From contig JAVFKD010000004.1 of assembly GCA_036429605.1 (NCBI GenBank), positions 2,046,001 through 2,110,000 on the forward strand: a DNA stretch of 64,000 nucleotides. Reading direction: 5' to 3'. Position 1 is the first letter of the stretch. The number at the start of each line of letters is the position of its first letter. Of this stretch, positions 21,187 to 32,929 are shown piece after piece. This DNA is from Cladobotryum mycophilum. Lineage: Eukaryota; Ascomycota; Sordariomycetes; Hypocreales; Hypocreaceae. A model generated the notes under the pieces. It saw only the letters and a list, made by a program, of their open reading frames with translations. It ran no database searches and had not been told where the DNA came from. The position numbers and the translations under genes were made by a program.

Positions 21187-23299
21187 GGCGGTCAAAGCAA
21201 ATCCTTTCGGTAACTTTTCTAGTTTGCTTGGAAGGGGGGGGTTGGTTGCGGCGATAGTTAGGGGTTGGTTGTTGTTCAGATAAAGAGTTGGAGGCTGAAG
21301 AGTTTCGTTAGATTGAGAGAGATTTGCTTGCTTTATTACTGAGGCTTCTGTTCTGTGCAGCAAGCAAAACAACAAGAAACTGTCTTTGAGGATGGGCTTT
21401 TCTGTCAATGCCCCCAGCCGGCATCGGTCGATTCAGACCAACCTATGAATGAATGGATGACATCCAAACGCATGGACGAGAAAGACCAAACCCCCCGCTG
21501 CTGTTGCCCCTCATGACCTGCCCCTCCAACGCCCTCCAAGAAGCCCGTTCCCCCCTCTCCCCGCTATAATAGCTGCAAGTGGAACGTGGGAAATATGGAA
21601 AACGATTCCATGAGATGGTGGAGTCCGCCTTGGGAGGGCGAAGGGCGTCAGTGGGGGTCAGCACAATGGAATTTACTCAAAGAGGAAGACAGGCAAGACG
21701 AAAGAGTTATTTACTCGTACATACATCCGTAGAGCCGGTCATAAAATAAAGTGGATGATTGTTTCCGTCCGGCTGTTATCTTCCGATTTTGCGCCCTCTT
21801 GATTACATGTTTGATTGTAGATAAAAAGAAGGCCAGTGAGCAACACTTGATATCAACTTGTTCTTATCAAGGGCCATCAGATATCGCATCACCTTGTGTT
21901 GAGATGGCAAGTGCTAGAGTGGACAAGGCGTCTTCGTTTAGCTTGCTCCGCTTTGAGCTCGTTCCTTTCGCATCTTCACCAAACCCTTCATATGCAATTC
22001 CAAGACATGGAGAAGTAAAGCTTTTTATTTACTCCTGCCCTTAAGAATTGCCTATTCTGGTATGTACGTGAGTGCTATTGCTATGTAAAAAATGAGTCCA
22101 TCATGCAGAGTCACGAGAGAAGAATGAATCCACCCAGGGCCTTTCAACCATCATATCATATGCCAAGAAACTCTACCACGATCCGATAAACACCTCCATC
22201 CAGCTACAGGCTCACCCTCAGACCCTTTTTTCGGTGCAAGAGCCAACAACCGGTACTGAGTTCTTCAACCCCGGAGAACTAGGGCCGGGACGTCAAAACT
22301 CCCCTTCCATGTCTCACGCGGGGAGTCCAGCATCCGGGAAATGCAACGCACATCATCCATGTCCATGTCCATGTCCATGTCCAACATGTTCTAGCTAGCA
22401 CGCGCCTTATTCAAACAATCCAGGCTTTTTTTATCATAGCATAGCCTATCCAACATCCCCCAAATACGCGTATATATGAAAAAAGGGCGCGCCGTTGCTT
22501 GAACTTGGGAATTGCGAGCGAACGACTCAAAAAAAACAAGCAACATGATAGTGGCGGAGGCGAAAGCAAAGAAGAAAAAGGATGACGCCTTCTCGATGAC
22601 ACGCTTTATCCGTAAACGGCTTTTGCTAAAGAATAAAGAAAAGAAAAGAAAAAAGCCATAAATAAGGGCATCGCCGGGGGGGCCCTCGAATTCTTTCTCC
22701 CTTTGAGCTAGGAAGAAAACAAGCTCCGTTTAAGCTGAGGCTTTATCCCCCAGCTAAACCGCCTCCCTTGCCCCCCTCAAATGAATGAATTTGGCTTCCG
22801 TGGGCGATGAAAGGAACACTGTAGCCACACAAACTTAGCACTTGGACCCCCTTCCCTCCAGCTCTCTTCTTCGTTCTCGACCCTTTTTCCCCCTCAATAA
22901 TGCCAAGAATACCGGTTACTTGGAACTACTGTCTTCTGTTGATTATCCAGAAGCCACGCGTCGACAAAAAAAGCTCCAAGCAATCTCGACAACGGAGATG
23001 ACATGCCCAACTACCGGCAACCCACGCCAGTTTCATGATTCTATGAATTCCCACATCGATTTTATCGAAAAGAAAGAAAGAGAAAAAGCTTAATGAAGAT
23101 GAATAAAAAGAAAAAAAGACAAGCCTGCTTATATTCCCTAACCCAAGCTAAACCGAAATAATAATAATAATGCAACTGGTTTTTGAGTGATAAAAAAAAG
23201 AAAGAAAATCGTTAATCATACATCTTTTTTTTTTTTTTTGGTTTCAGAGACCATTTCGTTAGACCATTTTCGGTCCAGCTTGCACCTCCACCGTCTCGC
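21187..23299. other. Gene-free region, 2.1 kb
   Basis: Lies between the dehydratase start and the sugar porter stop, both on the minus strand. I find no exon; short open frames lack family features. It contains a CATGTC repeat and several A-rich tracts. Confidence 0.55.
22355..22382 (+). repeat. CCATGT hexanucleotide repeat
   Basis: Four to five tandem copies in intergenic DNA. Confidence 0.85.
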
Positions 23300-25564
23300 T
23301 CACACTCGTTTCCCTAGAATCGTCCGTGTCCCGGGTCCCGGGGGCAGCACCTTGACGTTGCCCTGCTGGATCTGGAACTCCAGCTCGTCCAGCCTGCTCT
23401 TCTTATTAAGCTTCCTCCAGGCGGGTAGGTTGGAGTCAAAGACTTCGTCCATCTCTTCGAGGGTGTAGCCCTTGGTCTCGGGGGCGCATAGGAACATGTG
23501 AATAAACGCTACTGCGTTGACTGCTCGCGTGTTAGAATTGGTATTGTCGACAAGGGGGGATGACTTGCAGGCTCCGAAAATATAATATGTTTTGTAGCTT
23601 CAGCATCGTTAGTTATAAGCCCCAAACTAGCAGGCAAAGAAAATCACGGGTCATCTTACTTAATGTTCCATACTATAAACGACGCATTAGCCAAGGGGGG
23701 ACCTTTCATGATGGTTGGGGAAACGCAAAGACAAACGTACACATGGGCGGCACTGCAAATGCCAGCGCCATGTTGCATAGCCAATTTGTTGCCGTACTGA
23801 GCGAGACGGCTCTAGCTCGAATCTTACTCGGGAAGATCTCAGCTGGGTAGGTCCAGGAGGTAGGGCCCCAGGTGGTCGCAAACGTCGCAACAAAGAGGTA
23901 GGAGCAGAACACAATGGCTATCGATACGGGCTTGTTGTCGATGATGACCCATGTGATGTCGGTGTTGGTCTTGTTTCTCGTGCCCGGTCTATTCGGTTCG
24001 CCGTAATAATGCTGTAGACCACCTGGAAAAGAGGGTAAGGACACAATCAATGAGAGAGAGAGAGAGAGAGTAATCGAAGGGAGGGGGGTTGGACGTACCT
24101 GAGATGAAGAGCCATGTCATCATCAGAAATGCGCCGATGACGAGTGAGGGTCGACGACCCCATTTGTCAAGGAACAAGATAGCGGGGAGCGTAAAGACGA
24201 CGTTGATAATGTATTGAATCGAAGCCGTCAGGAGAGGAGTTCCGATCTGAGCACCCTCCATGATGTAGACAATGTAGTCTGTAGTAAAAAAACACCCGTC
24301 AGCACAACATTCTCTCTCTCTCTTTCTTTCTCCCTCCCTCCCCCTTTTTCTCTCCCATCTTCATGAATCCAAAGAGTACTGACACATCATGATATTCATT
24401 CCGCAAAGCTGACTCCACGCCTGGATACTCATTCCCAAGATGACCCTCTTCAACATACGCTTCTGCAGAAGCGCCGCAAACTTCCCATTCGTCTGCTCCT
24501 TCTCGAACCGCAGCGCGTTTTCAATCTCGCGGTACTGCGCCAGCACGCGCGGATGGTCCGCACTCCCGTTGCCGTGCAAATCGGCCAGCACCTGAAGGGC
24601 CTCCTCCCATCGATCCTTGGACGCCAGCCATCGGGGGCTGTGGGGGAAGAAGAACAGGCCAAAGAAGAGGATCCACGCGGGCACCATCTGGATGCCCCAG
24701 GGGATTCGGAAGGCCGCCGTCGATTGGTTCGGGTCGTTTGGTCCTCCGCCCACGGCCTCTGCGCAGCCGTACTGGATAAAATATTGTATGAGGATGCCCC
24801 ATGTGATGGCCCATTGCTGGAAACTGCATGTAACAAACGATGGGGCGTTAGTTCACGATGTGTCTCAGATCCCGTGTCTCAGTTTTTTGCCCATACCTAA
24901 CAACTCTTCCTCGAATTTCCTTTGGAGCTATTTCCGCCTTTTAAGAAAAAATCCAAAGTTAGAACTCTAAAAAGTTGTTTATACCAGAGGAGTAGATTGG
25001 AGAGCTCAGAAAAACATGATTTGTTTTTCTTTTTCGTTTGTTTACCTGGTAAATAGGAACGACCGAGCTGGCGATTCCAACACAAAGACCAGCCACCACC
25101 CTCCCCGCACACAGCATCTCGACGTTTTGCGCCGCGCACTGGATGGCGCTCCCGATGATCCAGAGCACGCAGGCGATCTGCAGCGCAAACTTGCGCGACA
25201 GCTTGTCGGCTATGAAAGAGGAGCAGAGGGAACCGACAAAGGAACCCGCGGGCATGGACGCCGTGATGCCACCCTGCGCATAGGATATCGGGTTGTTGAA
25301 GTATCGCTTGTAGGCCGCGGTGCCGAGGATGCCCGATATGGATGAAATGTCGAAGCCGAAGAGGCCACCGCCTATGCATTACATCACGTTAGAAAGCAAG
25401 TCCTCAGCATAGTTTCGTCGTTTGGAATGAAAGTCTCGTTTGTGAAGCTTCGACCCCCATCGATTCTGCTAGGTAAAAGCTCCCAGAAATGACCACACAA
25501 GCTAGACGAACTCACCTATGGCGGCAAAGGAACAAATAAAGTAGACATTCGTAGCTTGATACAT
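23300..25564 (-). CDS. MFS sugar porter, nine exons including a 13-base exon
   Basis: Exons are 25564-25516, 25371-25046, 24937-24897, 24823-24384, 24278-24099, 24022-23741, 23672-23660, 23597-23569 and 23520-23300; phases close exactly to 526 residues. The product is a 12-helix plasma-membrane sugar transporter of the hexose/HGT type: MYQATNVYFICSFAAIG with GGLFGFDISS in helix 1, AGRVVAGLCVGIASSVVPIYQAEIAP, HSPRWLASKDRWEEAL, DKWGRRPSL, WTYPAEIFPSKIRARA and PETKGYTLEEMDEVFD at the C-terminus. Two exons are only 13 and 29 bases, and the last intron is GC-AG (donor GCAAGT). The tiny exons reconstruct MLWNINYKTYYIFGAFNAV, a good match to the conserved region before the last helix. Sugar specificity cannot be read from sequence. 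Confidence 0.92.
23521..23568 (-). other. GC-AG intron, 48 bases
   Basis: The donor is GCAAGT and the acceptor GCAG. Only this junction gives YIFGAFNAVAFIHMF in frame; the GT donor two codons on breaks the frame. Confidence 0.75.
24052..24070 (-). repeat. GA dinucleotide microsatellite
   Basis: Lies within an intron of the sugar porter and provides its pyrimidine tract on the coding strand. Confidence 0.85.
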
Positions 25565-25862
25565 GACTGCTAAGAACGAAACCCCTTCAATCAAAGGAAA
25601 GAGAGGAAAGGAAGAAAGAGGCAATGATCATCAAGTTCTTGCAAAGAAGAAAAGAAACAAGAAAAAAAGGATTCGAGTTAAACCATAGTGGCGATCTTGT
25701 AGTCCTTTTTGTTGAAGATTGATTTCGAATAGTTGAACCCCGGTTTTGCTTCTTACTCTTTTTCTTCGCACCTCAAGTAGGTAAGTAGCTGCCAAGCAGG
25801 AACAAGTAAAATTGCAAGCAAGTAATAATGGAATTCACATTCAGCCTGTGGAGTGAAGTGTG

Positions 25863-25893
25863 CGTGCGTGTGTGTGTGTGTGTGTGTGTGTGT
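25863..25893 (+). repeat. TG dinucleotide microsatellite
   Basis: About fifteen tandem TG units, the first ones imperfect, some 300 bases upstream of the sugar porter start. Confidence 0.9.
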
Positions 25894-26569
25894 CAGTTAG
25901 AGTTTCAGGGAAGAAAGCTGTTGAATCGTTTGTGCTGCTGCCGAGCTGGCGTGGCGAACGGGCCTCCCAAAAAACGGCTCCAAAATCAGACTTCAGCCGT
26001 ACATGCGATAGAGCCTTACGCAAACTAATAGTTCATCAAGCCACGCAAGATGCAAGCAAGGTCTTGCCTCGGATATTCCGATCCCCATCCAGCCAACCAG
26101 CCCAGCTAAAAATGGCCACTAGAGAAATCAAGTTGGGCGGACGGAATGTACCGTCTAACAGTTTTGTACTCCATGCCTATAGTTATATTGGTAGGTAGTC
26201 TAGCTAATAGTAAGAGTAGGTATAAACTCATCCATGCATCATCCATCACATCCCACCCATTCCCTCATTCCCACATCTCTCCTCCACACCCCATTCGATC
26301 ATGCATCCTTCATTCATTCCCATTTAGATAGCTCTCCCTCTCCGCAGCCTTGCCTAAAGCAAAGAATAAAGATCTGCAGTGAGGAAAAAGGGTGACGTGA
26401 CAGCCGTCACCAAGATGATGGTTGATCCAGTCAGAGAATACCAGAGCACAAACTCGACTCGAGACCAAAAATAAAAAGTAACATCGCCAGAGCATTCTGT
26501 CGAGTGGCTGGCCGGTCGTCAGCCCCAAGACACATGTTCCGTCGATGACAGCCAAACACACCAGTACAA

Positions 26570-26588
26570 ACACACACACACACACACA
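26570..26588 (+). repeat. CA dinucleotide microsatellite
   Basis: About nine CA units followed by a GA stretch. Confidence 0.85.
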
Positions 26589-27087
26589 AACAAACGAGAG
26601 AGAGAGATCAGAGATCAGAGATCGAAAAATCAACAAGCCATCCCCTAACCCACAAGTTTGTCAGCCAAGTCAAAACCAAAGCAAAATCGATTCAATCGCG
26701 ACCGCGGATTCATGTCACTGCCAAGTGTTAGTAGTCCCAAGCCAAAGGATAACCTGTGTTCCCATTATTCCAGCCATTGAAGCATTCCATTGGTTGACAA
26801 TACGAAATAGTCAACACCCAGTTCCGGGGAGGGGAGAAGCGGGGTACCTCTCCAGCTTCTCCAAGGGCTGATGTCTTTCGATCATGACTTCGTTACAATA
26901 CACTGTTTGCCCCCAACTCCCAAGCCACTCTTTTTCGGTTTTTGTTCTTAAGTCTAATAAGCCCTTCGTTTGACAAGACGACGATGCCGGTCCCTTTCCA
27001 TCTGTGCACGCTTCGGCAACAGTAACCGAGAACGCCAGAAAATCCACATTAGTAATTCGCAAACGGCAAAAAAAAGCAAAAAGGTTT

Positions 27088-29349
27088 CTAGTCGGAGCAT
27101 GCGCCAATGTATTTCTCATGAAGATGCTTAAGGTATGAGCGCTGCTGTCGGAATGACGAATAGTCACCCTTCATAATCACCTCAAGGATGTTGCCACTTT
27201 GTGGTTCTTTTCCAACCTCGCGCATCCGAGCGCGCAGCACATTGTATGCATCGAGAAATCGAGACAAAATGTTTGGCGTATTGGATGAGCCTCCTGAAAT
27301 GTCATTGGCAGGGTTGTTGGGGTCGATGATGGACAGACGTTCCTTGTTCTTGTAGCTAAAGCTTCTGACCTCGCTCTACACATCACACGTGTCAGAATAA
27401 TGAACCTTGCAAATAAAATACGGTGAGGGCACTGACCTTGCGAATGTACCCAGCGGGGCTTGACAGGGAAATGGCGTTCACCTGATACTGAAAACTGACG
27501 CCATAAAGTTCGAAAAATTCAAGCAGCATTTCGCCCAGGTGGTGTTCCGGGATTAAGCTGCGGCTCTGAACCTGCGGCATAAGTTGTAGCATGCTGACAA
27601 CCAAGCAAATAACCGAGTAGCCGCCAATGCCGCCATTGACAGGTTCGTTCAGGCCTCGCATCAAAAGGAAGTGCTTGATGACAGTCACAAGTATCGGCAT
27701 GGCCGGGTATTGTTCCTTCCAGCGCAAAAATGTGTTGATGGCGTCAACACCTCCCAGGTTTTCAAATGAGACGTCTACCTTTAATCCCGTAACCTTGTCC
27801 ACAAACTTGACGAGGGGAATCCGAGCGTGGGCAATAACCTCAATCGACTCTGGATCTGCAACTCGTTGTGCGACTAGAAATTTTTGGAATTTGTACAGCC
27901 AGCTTCGGGCGCCTAGGAAAGTGGGTGGGCCTCCTCGCATAAAGCTGGCAGAGCAGACAACCAAGTCCATATCTGCCGTAGGTAGATAGAGCCCTGACTT
28001 GAAAGAGCCAAAGGGAAATAGTTGAGCGGTGGCAAAGTTTCGACCATCTCTCTTCATGGCCTTTTTCAAATTCTCCACGAGGCTATCACGAATAGTCTGC
28101 TCAAATTTCCGGGGCTTGACGTACTCGTAAAAGTCCATGATCTCCTTGTGTAGCCTATTCATTGTGCGTTAGAAGTGGTATGCCCCAGGAGTATATAACT
28201 AGTCTGCACCTACCGGAACGCTAGATTCGTTGTCGCAGAGTGATCAACAGTAGCCCAAGGACAGGGCTCTTCACCACGTTTTGTCTCCCATTCGGGAACC
28301 AACAAACCTCTTGGAGCACTCATATTGACTTTCTTGAGTTGACCGTAGTCGGGTGGTTTGATCTCGTCGTCAATTGTTCGCTTACGAGACCCAAGAGGGC
28401 CCGACTGATCTCGTGTCACTTCCGGCTTACTTGGTAGTGAGCTAGGTCTGTGGCGATCGCTCGATGGACCGCTAGGAGGAGGAGGACCAGGGGGCAGAGG
28501 TGGAGGTAGTTCGCTCGGCGGCTTTGGTACTTCTACGACGTCGTCGTCGGAATCTTCCTCGTTCTCGCTAAGATCAAAGGATAGGAAATTCTCAGCCTCG
28601 GTCGGATCACCAGGTTTGCCGGCGTCTTCCAGCCTTGCCTTGCGGATCAGCTTTACAACGTCTCTCTTTTTACGGAGGCTATCATCAGGGCAAGGGAGTG
28701 CAGTGTAGGGGTCAGGATTGGACCACTTTGGTGCCAAGTCGGCGGATTCGTCAACGGCAGCCGTTCGCGTTCGCTTCTTGGAAGGTTCTTCGGATTCAGA
28801 CTGTGAGGAAATGTCCATTTCCAGCTCATCATCGTCAGATAGTTCGTTCAAGTCCCTAAACTTTGCGCCCTCCCCGTCATGGAGGTGCTCGTCTGGGAGA
28901 TTGGTAGGAAGTCCCGAGATCAAGGCTCTTTCAGAAGCAATCGGTGGAGGCTGCCACCTAGGCTTTCCAGGTTTTCCGGGCGGTCCGCCGCGACCGTTTC
29001 TGCGTGCAGGTCGCCTACCCGATGACTGGTTATCGTGTGCAAAGTCTGCGATGCCAGCTGGTTTTTCGACGCGAAACGTAAAGTCACCTTGAGGTGCACG
29101 GGGGCGGTATGAGTCATTTCCCCGGTAGTCATCATGATAGGAGCGCGATCGAGAATCTGGTCTTCGATCTCCACCGGGTCGATAATTGTCAGAGTTATGG
29201 TACGACCTTTCGTGCGGTGGTGGATGAAATCGCGGTGATGAGGGTCGAAAGCTATCGCCGCGTCCATAGTCACGGTCTCTGTCATTGCCGTAACCATTAC
29301 GCCTACGCTCCTGTCGACGCCCTGGTGCTCTGTTTGGGTTGGGCGCCAT
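27088..29349 (-). CDS. Trf4/Cid14-type non-canonical poly(A) polymerase
   Basis: Exons are 29349-28214, 28154-27437 and 27375-27088, giving 713 residues in consistent frame. Trf4-type enzymes add short poly(A) tails to aberrant nuclear RNAs in the TRAMP complex so that the exosome degrades them. The N-terminal 370 residues are a disordered Arg/Gly/Asp-rich and acidic region with RDRDYGRGD-type repeats. The nucleotidyltransferase core follows: FPFGSFKSGLYLPTADMDLVV, with GS at 428-429 and catalytic Asp at about 440 and 442. Then come the VIKHFLLMRGLNEPVNGGIGGYSVI helix and the PAP-associated domain with DPNNPANDISGGS. The extreme C-terminus (YSSFRQQRSYLKHLHEKYIG) is basic. The start at 29349 is the first ATG of the open frame. 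Confidence 0.93.
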
Positions 29350-31613
29350 GTTTTCGGTCGAGGATACACGCACTGGGCGTGCGGGTTGATGCGATTGAGG
29401 TTTCGAGGAAAACTTGTCGCGCGATGCGACTCCAACAAATTCGCTAATCGAAGTTTCTGCTGGTGGGCTGATATCAGTGATTGCTGAGTCAGCGTCTTTA
29501 CAGGGGCGATCAGTACTGAATTAAGATTCAGATGAGAACCGCAAGATCCCTTTGATCTCTCTTTGCATTTAGAGATGGCTTAATAAGAATATGAACTGAA
29601 TTGGATATTTTATTGTCTATTGTACACATGTGCTAGTCCAAATACATGCTATTGTGATGGTGATGTCTGAGCTATGGTTTAGCAGCCGTTGCAGAACTAT
29701 AGATACCTTATGCAATCAAAAGGTAAGAGGATAGATATTAGACCCGAAAGCCTCGAGCGATTCAGCCTGCATTCACGAGTATTTGTTTGCATCTTTCTAG
29801 ATATGTTCTCGTCGCTCTAATCTGTTCCTCGATGATTCTCAGATTCAAGCATTACCCAGTTCCGTAGAAAGCGAACTATTGCTCAAAGCCATAGAGGCCG
29901 GATCACTTATTCCTAAGTTGCTTAGGCACCTGACAAGCTACTCTTCACCTACCCTGGAGATGTACAAGTAATGTTTTACCCTAACAGACACAACTCACCA
30001 AGATCGTTCCAAAGCAATCATCGTAAAGGAAGGATACTCCTACAAAATATGTATATATAAACAAGGTACCCACGGGAAATAGAAATGGCATTTAACAACC
30101 GTCATCCAGAAAATATTGCATTCAGGAATTAAAAACAAGGTATTTAGTCCACAGCTAATTTGGGCAAAATATATAAATATTGGTGATCCGTATCATCAGC
30201 AACCTTGAGCGATAGTCTACCAACTATATCTCCACACAAACCTCGGCGCGCAAAAGCGGACTCACTCACGGGTACTTACATACTAACCCCAGATCCGAGA
30301 GTAGAAGCCGCTGTAAGAGAGAGCAGACGGTTAAGTCAGCTGCTGTCTTGGCATCGGACGACTCGGAGCCTCAAACGAGATATTCGGAAACGGTTTGTTC
30401 TGGTTCATACTCGTCCCTTCGCAACGTATACTGCTTCAGAAGCAGCCCATCCGAGAGCTATCGTTCTTGCTCGCCCCTATCGTTTCTTTTGCTTGCCACT
30501 GATAACACTGCATTACATCGTAAAAAGACCAATAGCCGCGACGCTTTCATTCCGATTCCATCGAATTTCAGCCACGTGTAAGACAAGGTCCAGGGTACGG
30601 AGAAGCCAATAGAGTGCAGGATGATCCTCTTGGCACCTCCAGGTCGCCGAACTCCACCATGAATCACAGAACGTTTGGGGCGGTAATGATCCACAAAAGA
30701 GAAAGAAAAAAGAAAGAGAAAACGCGACGACGGGCCTCCGGTTCTATCAGAAGACCGAGGCCCGAATTTGAAATACCTGTAAGACATTCACTGTTATGTC
30801 GTCAAGGATGAAGCGCATGGCAATGACGGAGAAAGACATGGGAAGGCAACATTGCTGCAACCATTTAGATATTATGGAAAGAAGTAAAGATTTCACTCGG
30901 CCGTTCGAATCGTACTTGACGTGTCAGATACCTACCAGTACTACTCCGTACCTGTGCAAATTATTCCCTTTTCGCAGTCTTTGCCAAACTGAGCAACTCA
31001 TAGTACAAAACAAGCCCCCCTCACGCCTTTCTCCAAACTCCTTTTGGCACCTGCAGGCCCCCAAACAGAACGAATTAAAGGTTAGGAAGACCCTCTCTTA
31101 TACGATATTAGTTTCCTTCTCAGCTCAAGCAGGCGCCGGACCTCTTCTCCCGTACTGCATTATAACCAAGTCTGCGCCCGTTATTTTGCATTAGGGCAAC
31201 GCTCTCTCGTGGCCAACTCTTTCAGCCGTTGCTTCTTTCGTTCGAGTAAGCATTACAAGATCGTCTTAGCCTCGCTCCGGTTCGGTAAGGCCCGCTTTAC
31301 CATCCAAACATCCTCCGAGCCGCTGACGCCTGCGATTCTTCTTTGGTCATAACCAGCAATCACCCAGCGCCCCATTTGCATTTACTTGAGATCGATCATT
31401 CGCAACTTTTTCTTTTTCTTTGAGACCCGTTGAAGTTTCATCGCACGAGAAAAGGAAAAAAAAACAAAGCATGCATCTATAGAGAGACACAGGACGCGGG
31501 CGTCATTGTCTCTCCCTTTTTGTTTCTCCCCCTCCTCAGAGCGCTTCGCTTCGAACTTTTGGTTTCGGTCTCTTCTGCAAACTCGGCAATGCCGGGGTTC
31601 TCTTTTGCAAGCC
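29350..31613. other. Divergent intergenic region, 2.3 kb
   Basis: Lies between two divergent genes. No exon is supported; the longest open frame here begins with TTG and shows no family features. It carries one TACTCCGTA nonamer at 30942-30950. Confidence 0.55.
30942..30950 (-). repeat. TACGGAGTA nonamer, copy 3
   Basis: Exact copy on the minus strand (TACTCCGTA on plus), in intergenic DNA. Confidence 0.7.
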
Positions 31614-32929
31614 ATGTGTCCCGGCAATGAAGATGAAGCAGCAGCTCAGGACGATACCCTGCGCCGCTCTCCTACAGGCGTAAGTCGACTTCCTAGTCCA
31701 ACACCAAGCGACACAAATAATCCTACGCCTCTTGAGGTTGATGTAAGAACTTTGCCCACCCGAGACCGATGCTGTTACTATTGCCCCCCTTCTCCCAGTC
31801 GCATTCTACCCTCCTCCCAAGGATGTATTTTAGGATCGCTATTGGATAATTTATTTTTAGCTCACATTTAGCTAACAGGAGGAGGCCTACGATGACGAGG
31901 ATGGAGATGGCGATTCGGCGTACGCTTCTGATCGAGACACATCCTATACAGGTTCGATAACGTCTTCTATATACAATTACCAATACGAAAATGGGCGTCG
32001 CTACCACGCCTATCGCGAAGGCCAGTACACCTTACCAAACGATTCCGAAGAACAGGAGCGTCTAGACCTTCAACACCATATTTGGCGGCTTCTTCTCGGC
32101 GGTCGGCTCTTTACGGCGCCTCTACCCTTGCCTAAAGACAGTCCAGAACTACGCATCCTTGACCTTGGCACCGGTACAGGCATCTGGGCGATGGATATGG
32201 CCGACGAGTACCCTAGCTCGACAATCTACGGCGTCGACCTATCTCCGATACAGCCAGATTGGGTACCGAACAACTGCAAATTTTATGTGGATGATTACGA
32301 GGACCAGTGGACGTATAGCGAGGATGAGAAGTTTGATTTTATACACGGGAGAGCTCTTCTTGGGTCGTCGTCGAATTGGCCTCGCTTTTATTCGCAGGCC
32401 ATGAAACATCTCAAACCAGGCGGTTGGATCGAAATACAAGAGTACGATGCCTGGATCTTCAGCGACGACGATAGCTGTGATCGCGCGCCATGGACTACGG
32501 AGTGGTGCAAGAGATTAGAGGAGGCCAGCAAGGTGTATGGCAAGTTGAACAATATCGCCAGGTTCCATAAGCAATGGTTTATTGATGCCGGGTTCGAGGA
32601 TGTTGAAGAGAGAGTATACAGGGTATGATATCTCTGCCCCATTTTGAGAAGGGGGGAGAGAGCAGCAGCTAATTTTACTCGGATAGGTACCCATTGGGCC
32701 CTGGGCCAAGGATCCAACACTCAAGGAGTTGGGCAAGTTTGAATATCTCCAAATGCAGATGGCGGTCGACTCACACTCCCTGGCTCTACTCACCCGAGTC
32801 TTGAACTGGTCCTCGGATCAGGCCAAAGTTCTAATGGAAGGCGTCAAGAGAGAGTTTCGGGATCGAGATTTGAGATTCATCACCAGTTACCGGTTCATCA
32901 CCGGAAGGAAACCGCTCCATTATACATGA
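31614..32929 (+). CDS. LaeA-like S-adenosylmethionine-dependent methyltransferase
   Basis: Exons are 31614-31742, 31879-32622 and 32687-32929, giving 371 residues in frame. The fold is class I methyltransferase; SAM binds at motif I, LDLGTGTGIWAMDMADEYP, with the acidic strand end GVDLSP and the post-motif HGRALLGSSSNWP. The pre-domain TSSIYNYQYENGRRYHAYREGQ and LPNDSEEQERLDLQHHIW is the hallmark of the LaeA and LaeA-like group. An acidic, low-complexity N-terminus precedes it. LaeA itself is a nuclear regulator of secondary metabolism; most paralogues have unknown targets, and no PKS or NRPS gene lies in this window. The start is provisional: the open frame continues upstream without a better ATG. 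Confidence 0.9.

Larger units (their letters stand above)
25565..27087. other. Gene-free region with CA/TG repeats
   Basis: Lies between the sugar porter start and the poly(A) polymerase stop. I see no exon. It holds two dinucleotide repeats and the presumed sugar porter promoter. Confidence 0.55.

Noticed and set aside
30205..30612. 135-codon plus-strand open frame in the divergent region
   Set aside because: TTG start, no family features and overlapped by an equally long minus-strand frame.
31614..32929. Secondary-metabolite cluster around the LaeA-like gene
   Set aside because: No PKS, NRPS, terpene cyclase or P450 lies in the window; neighbours are housekeeping genes.
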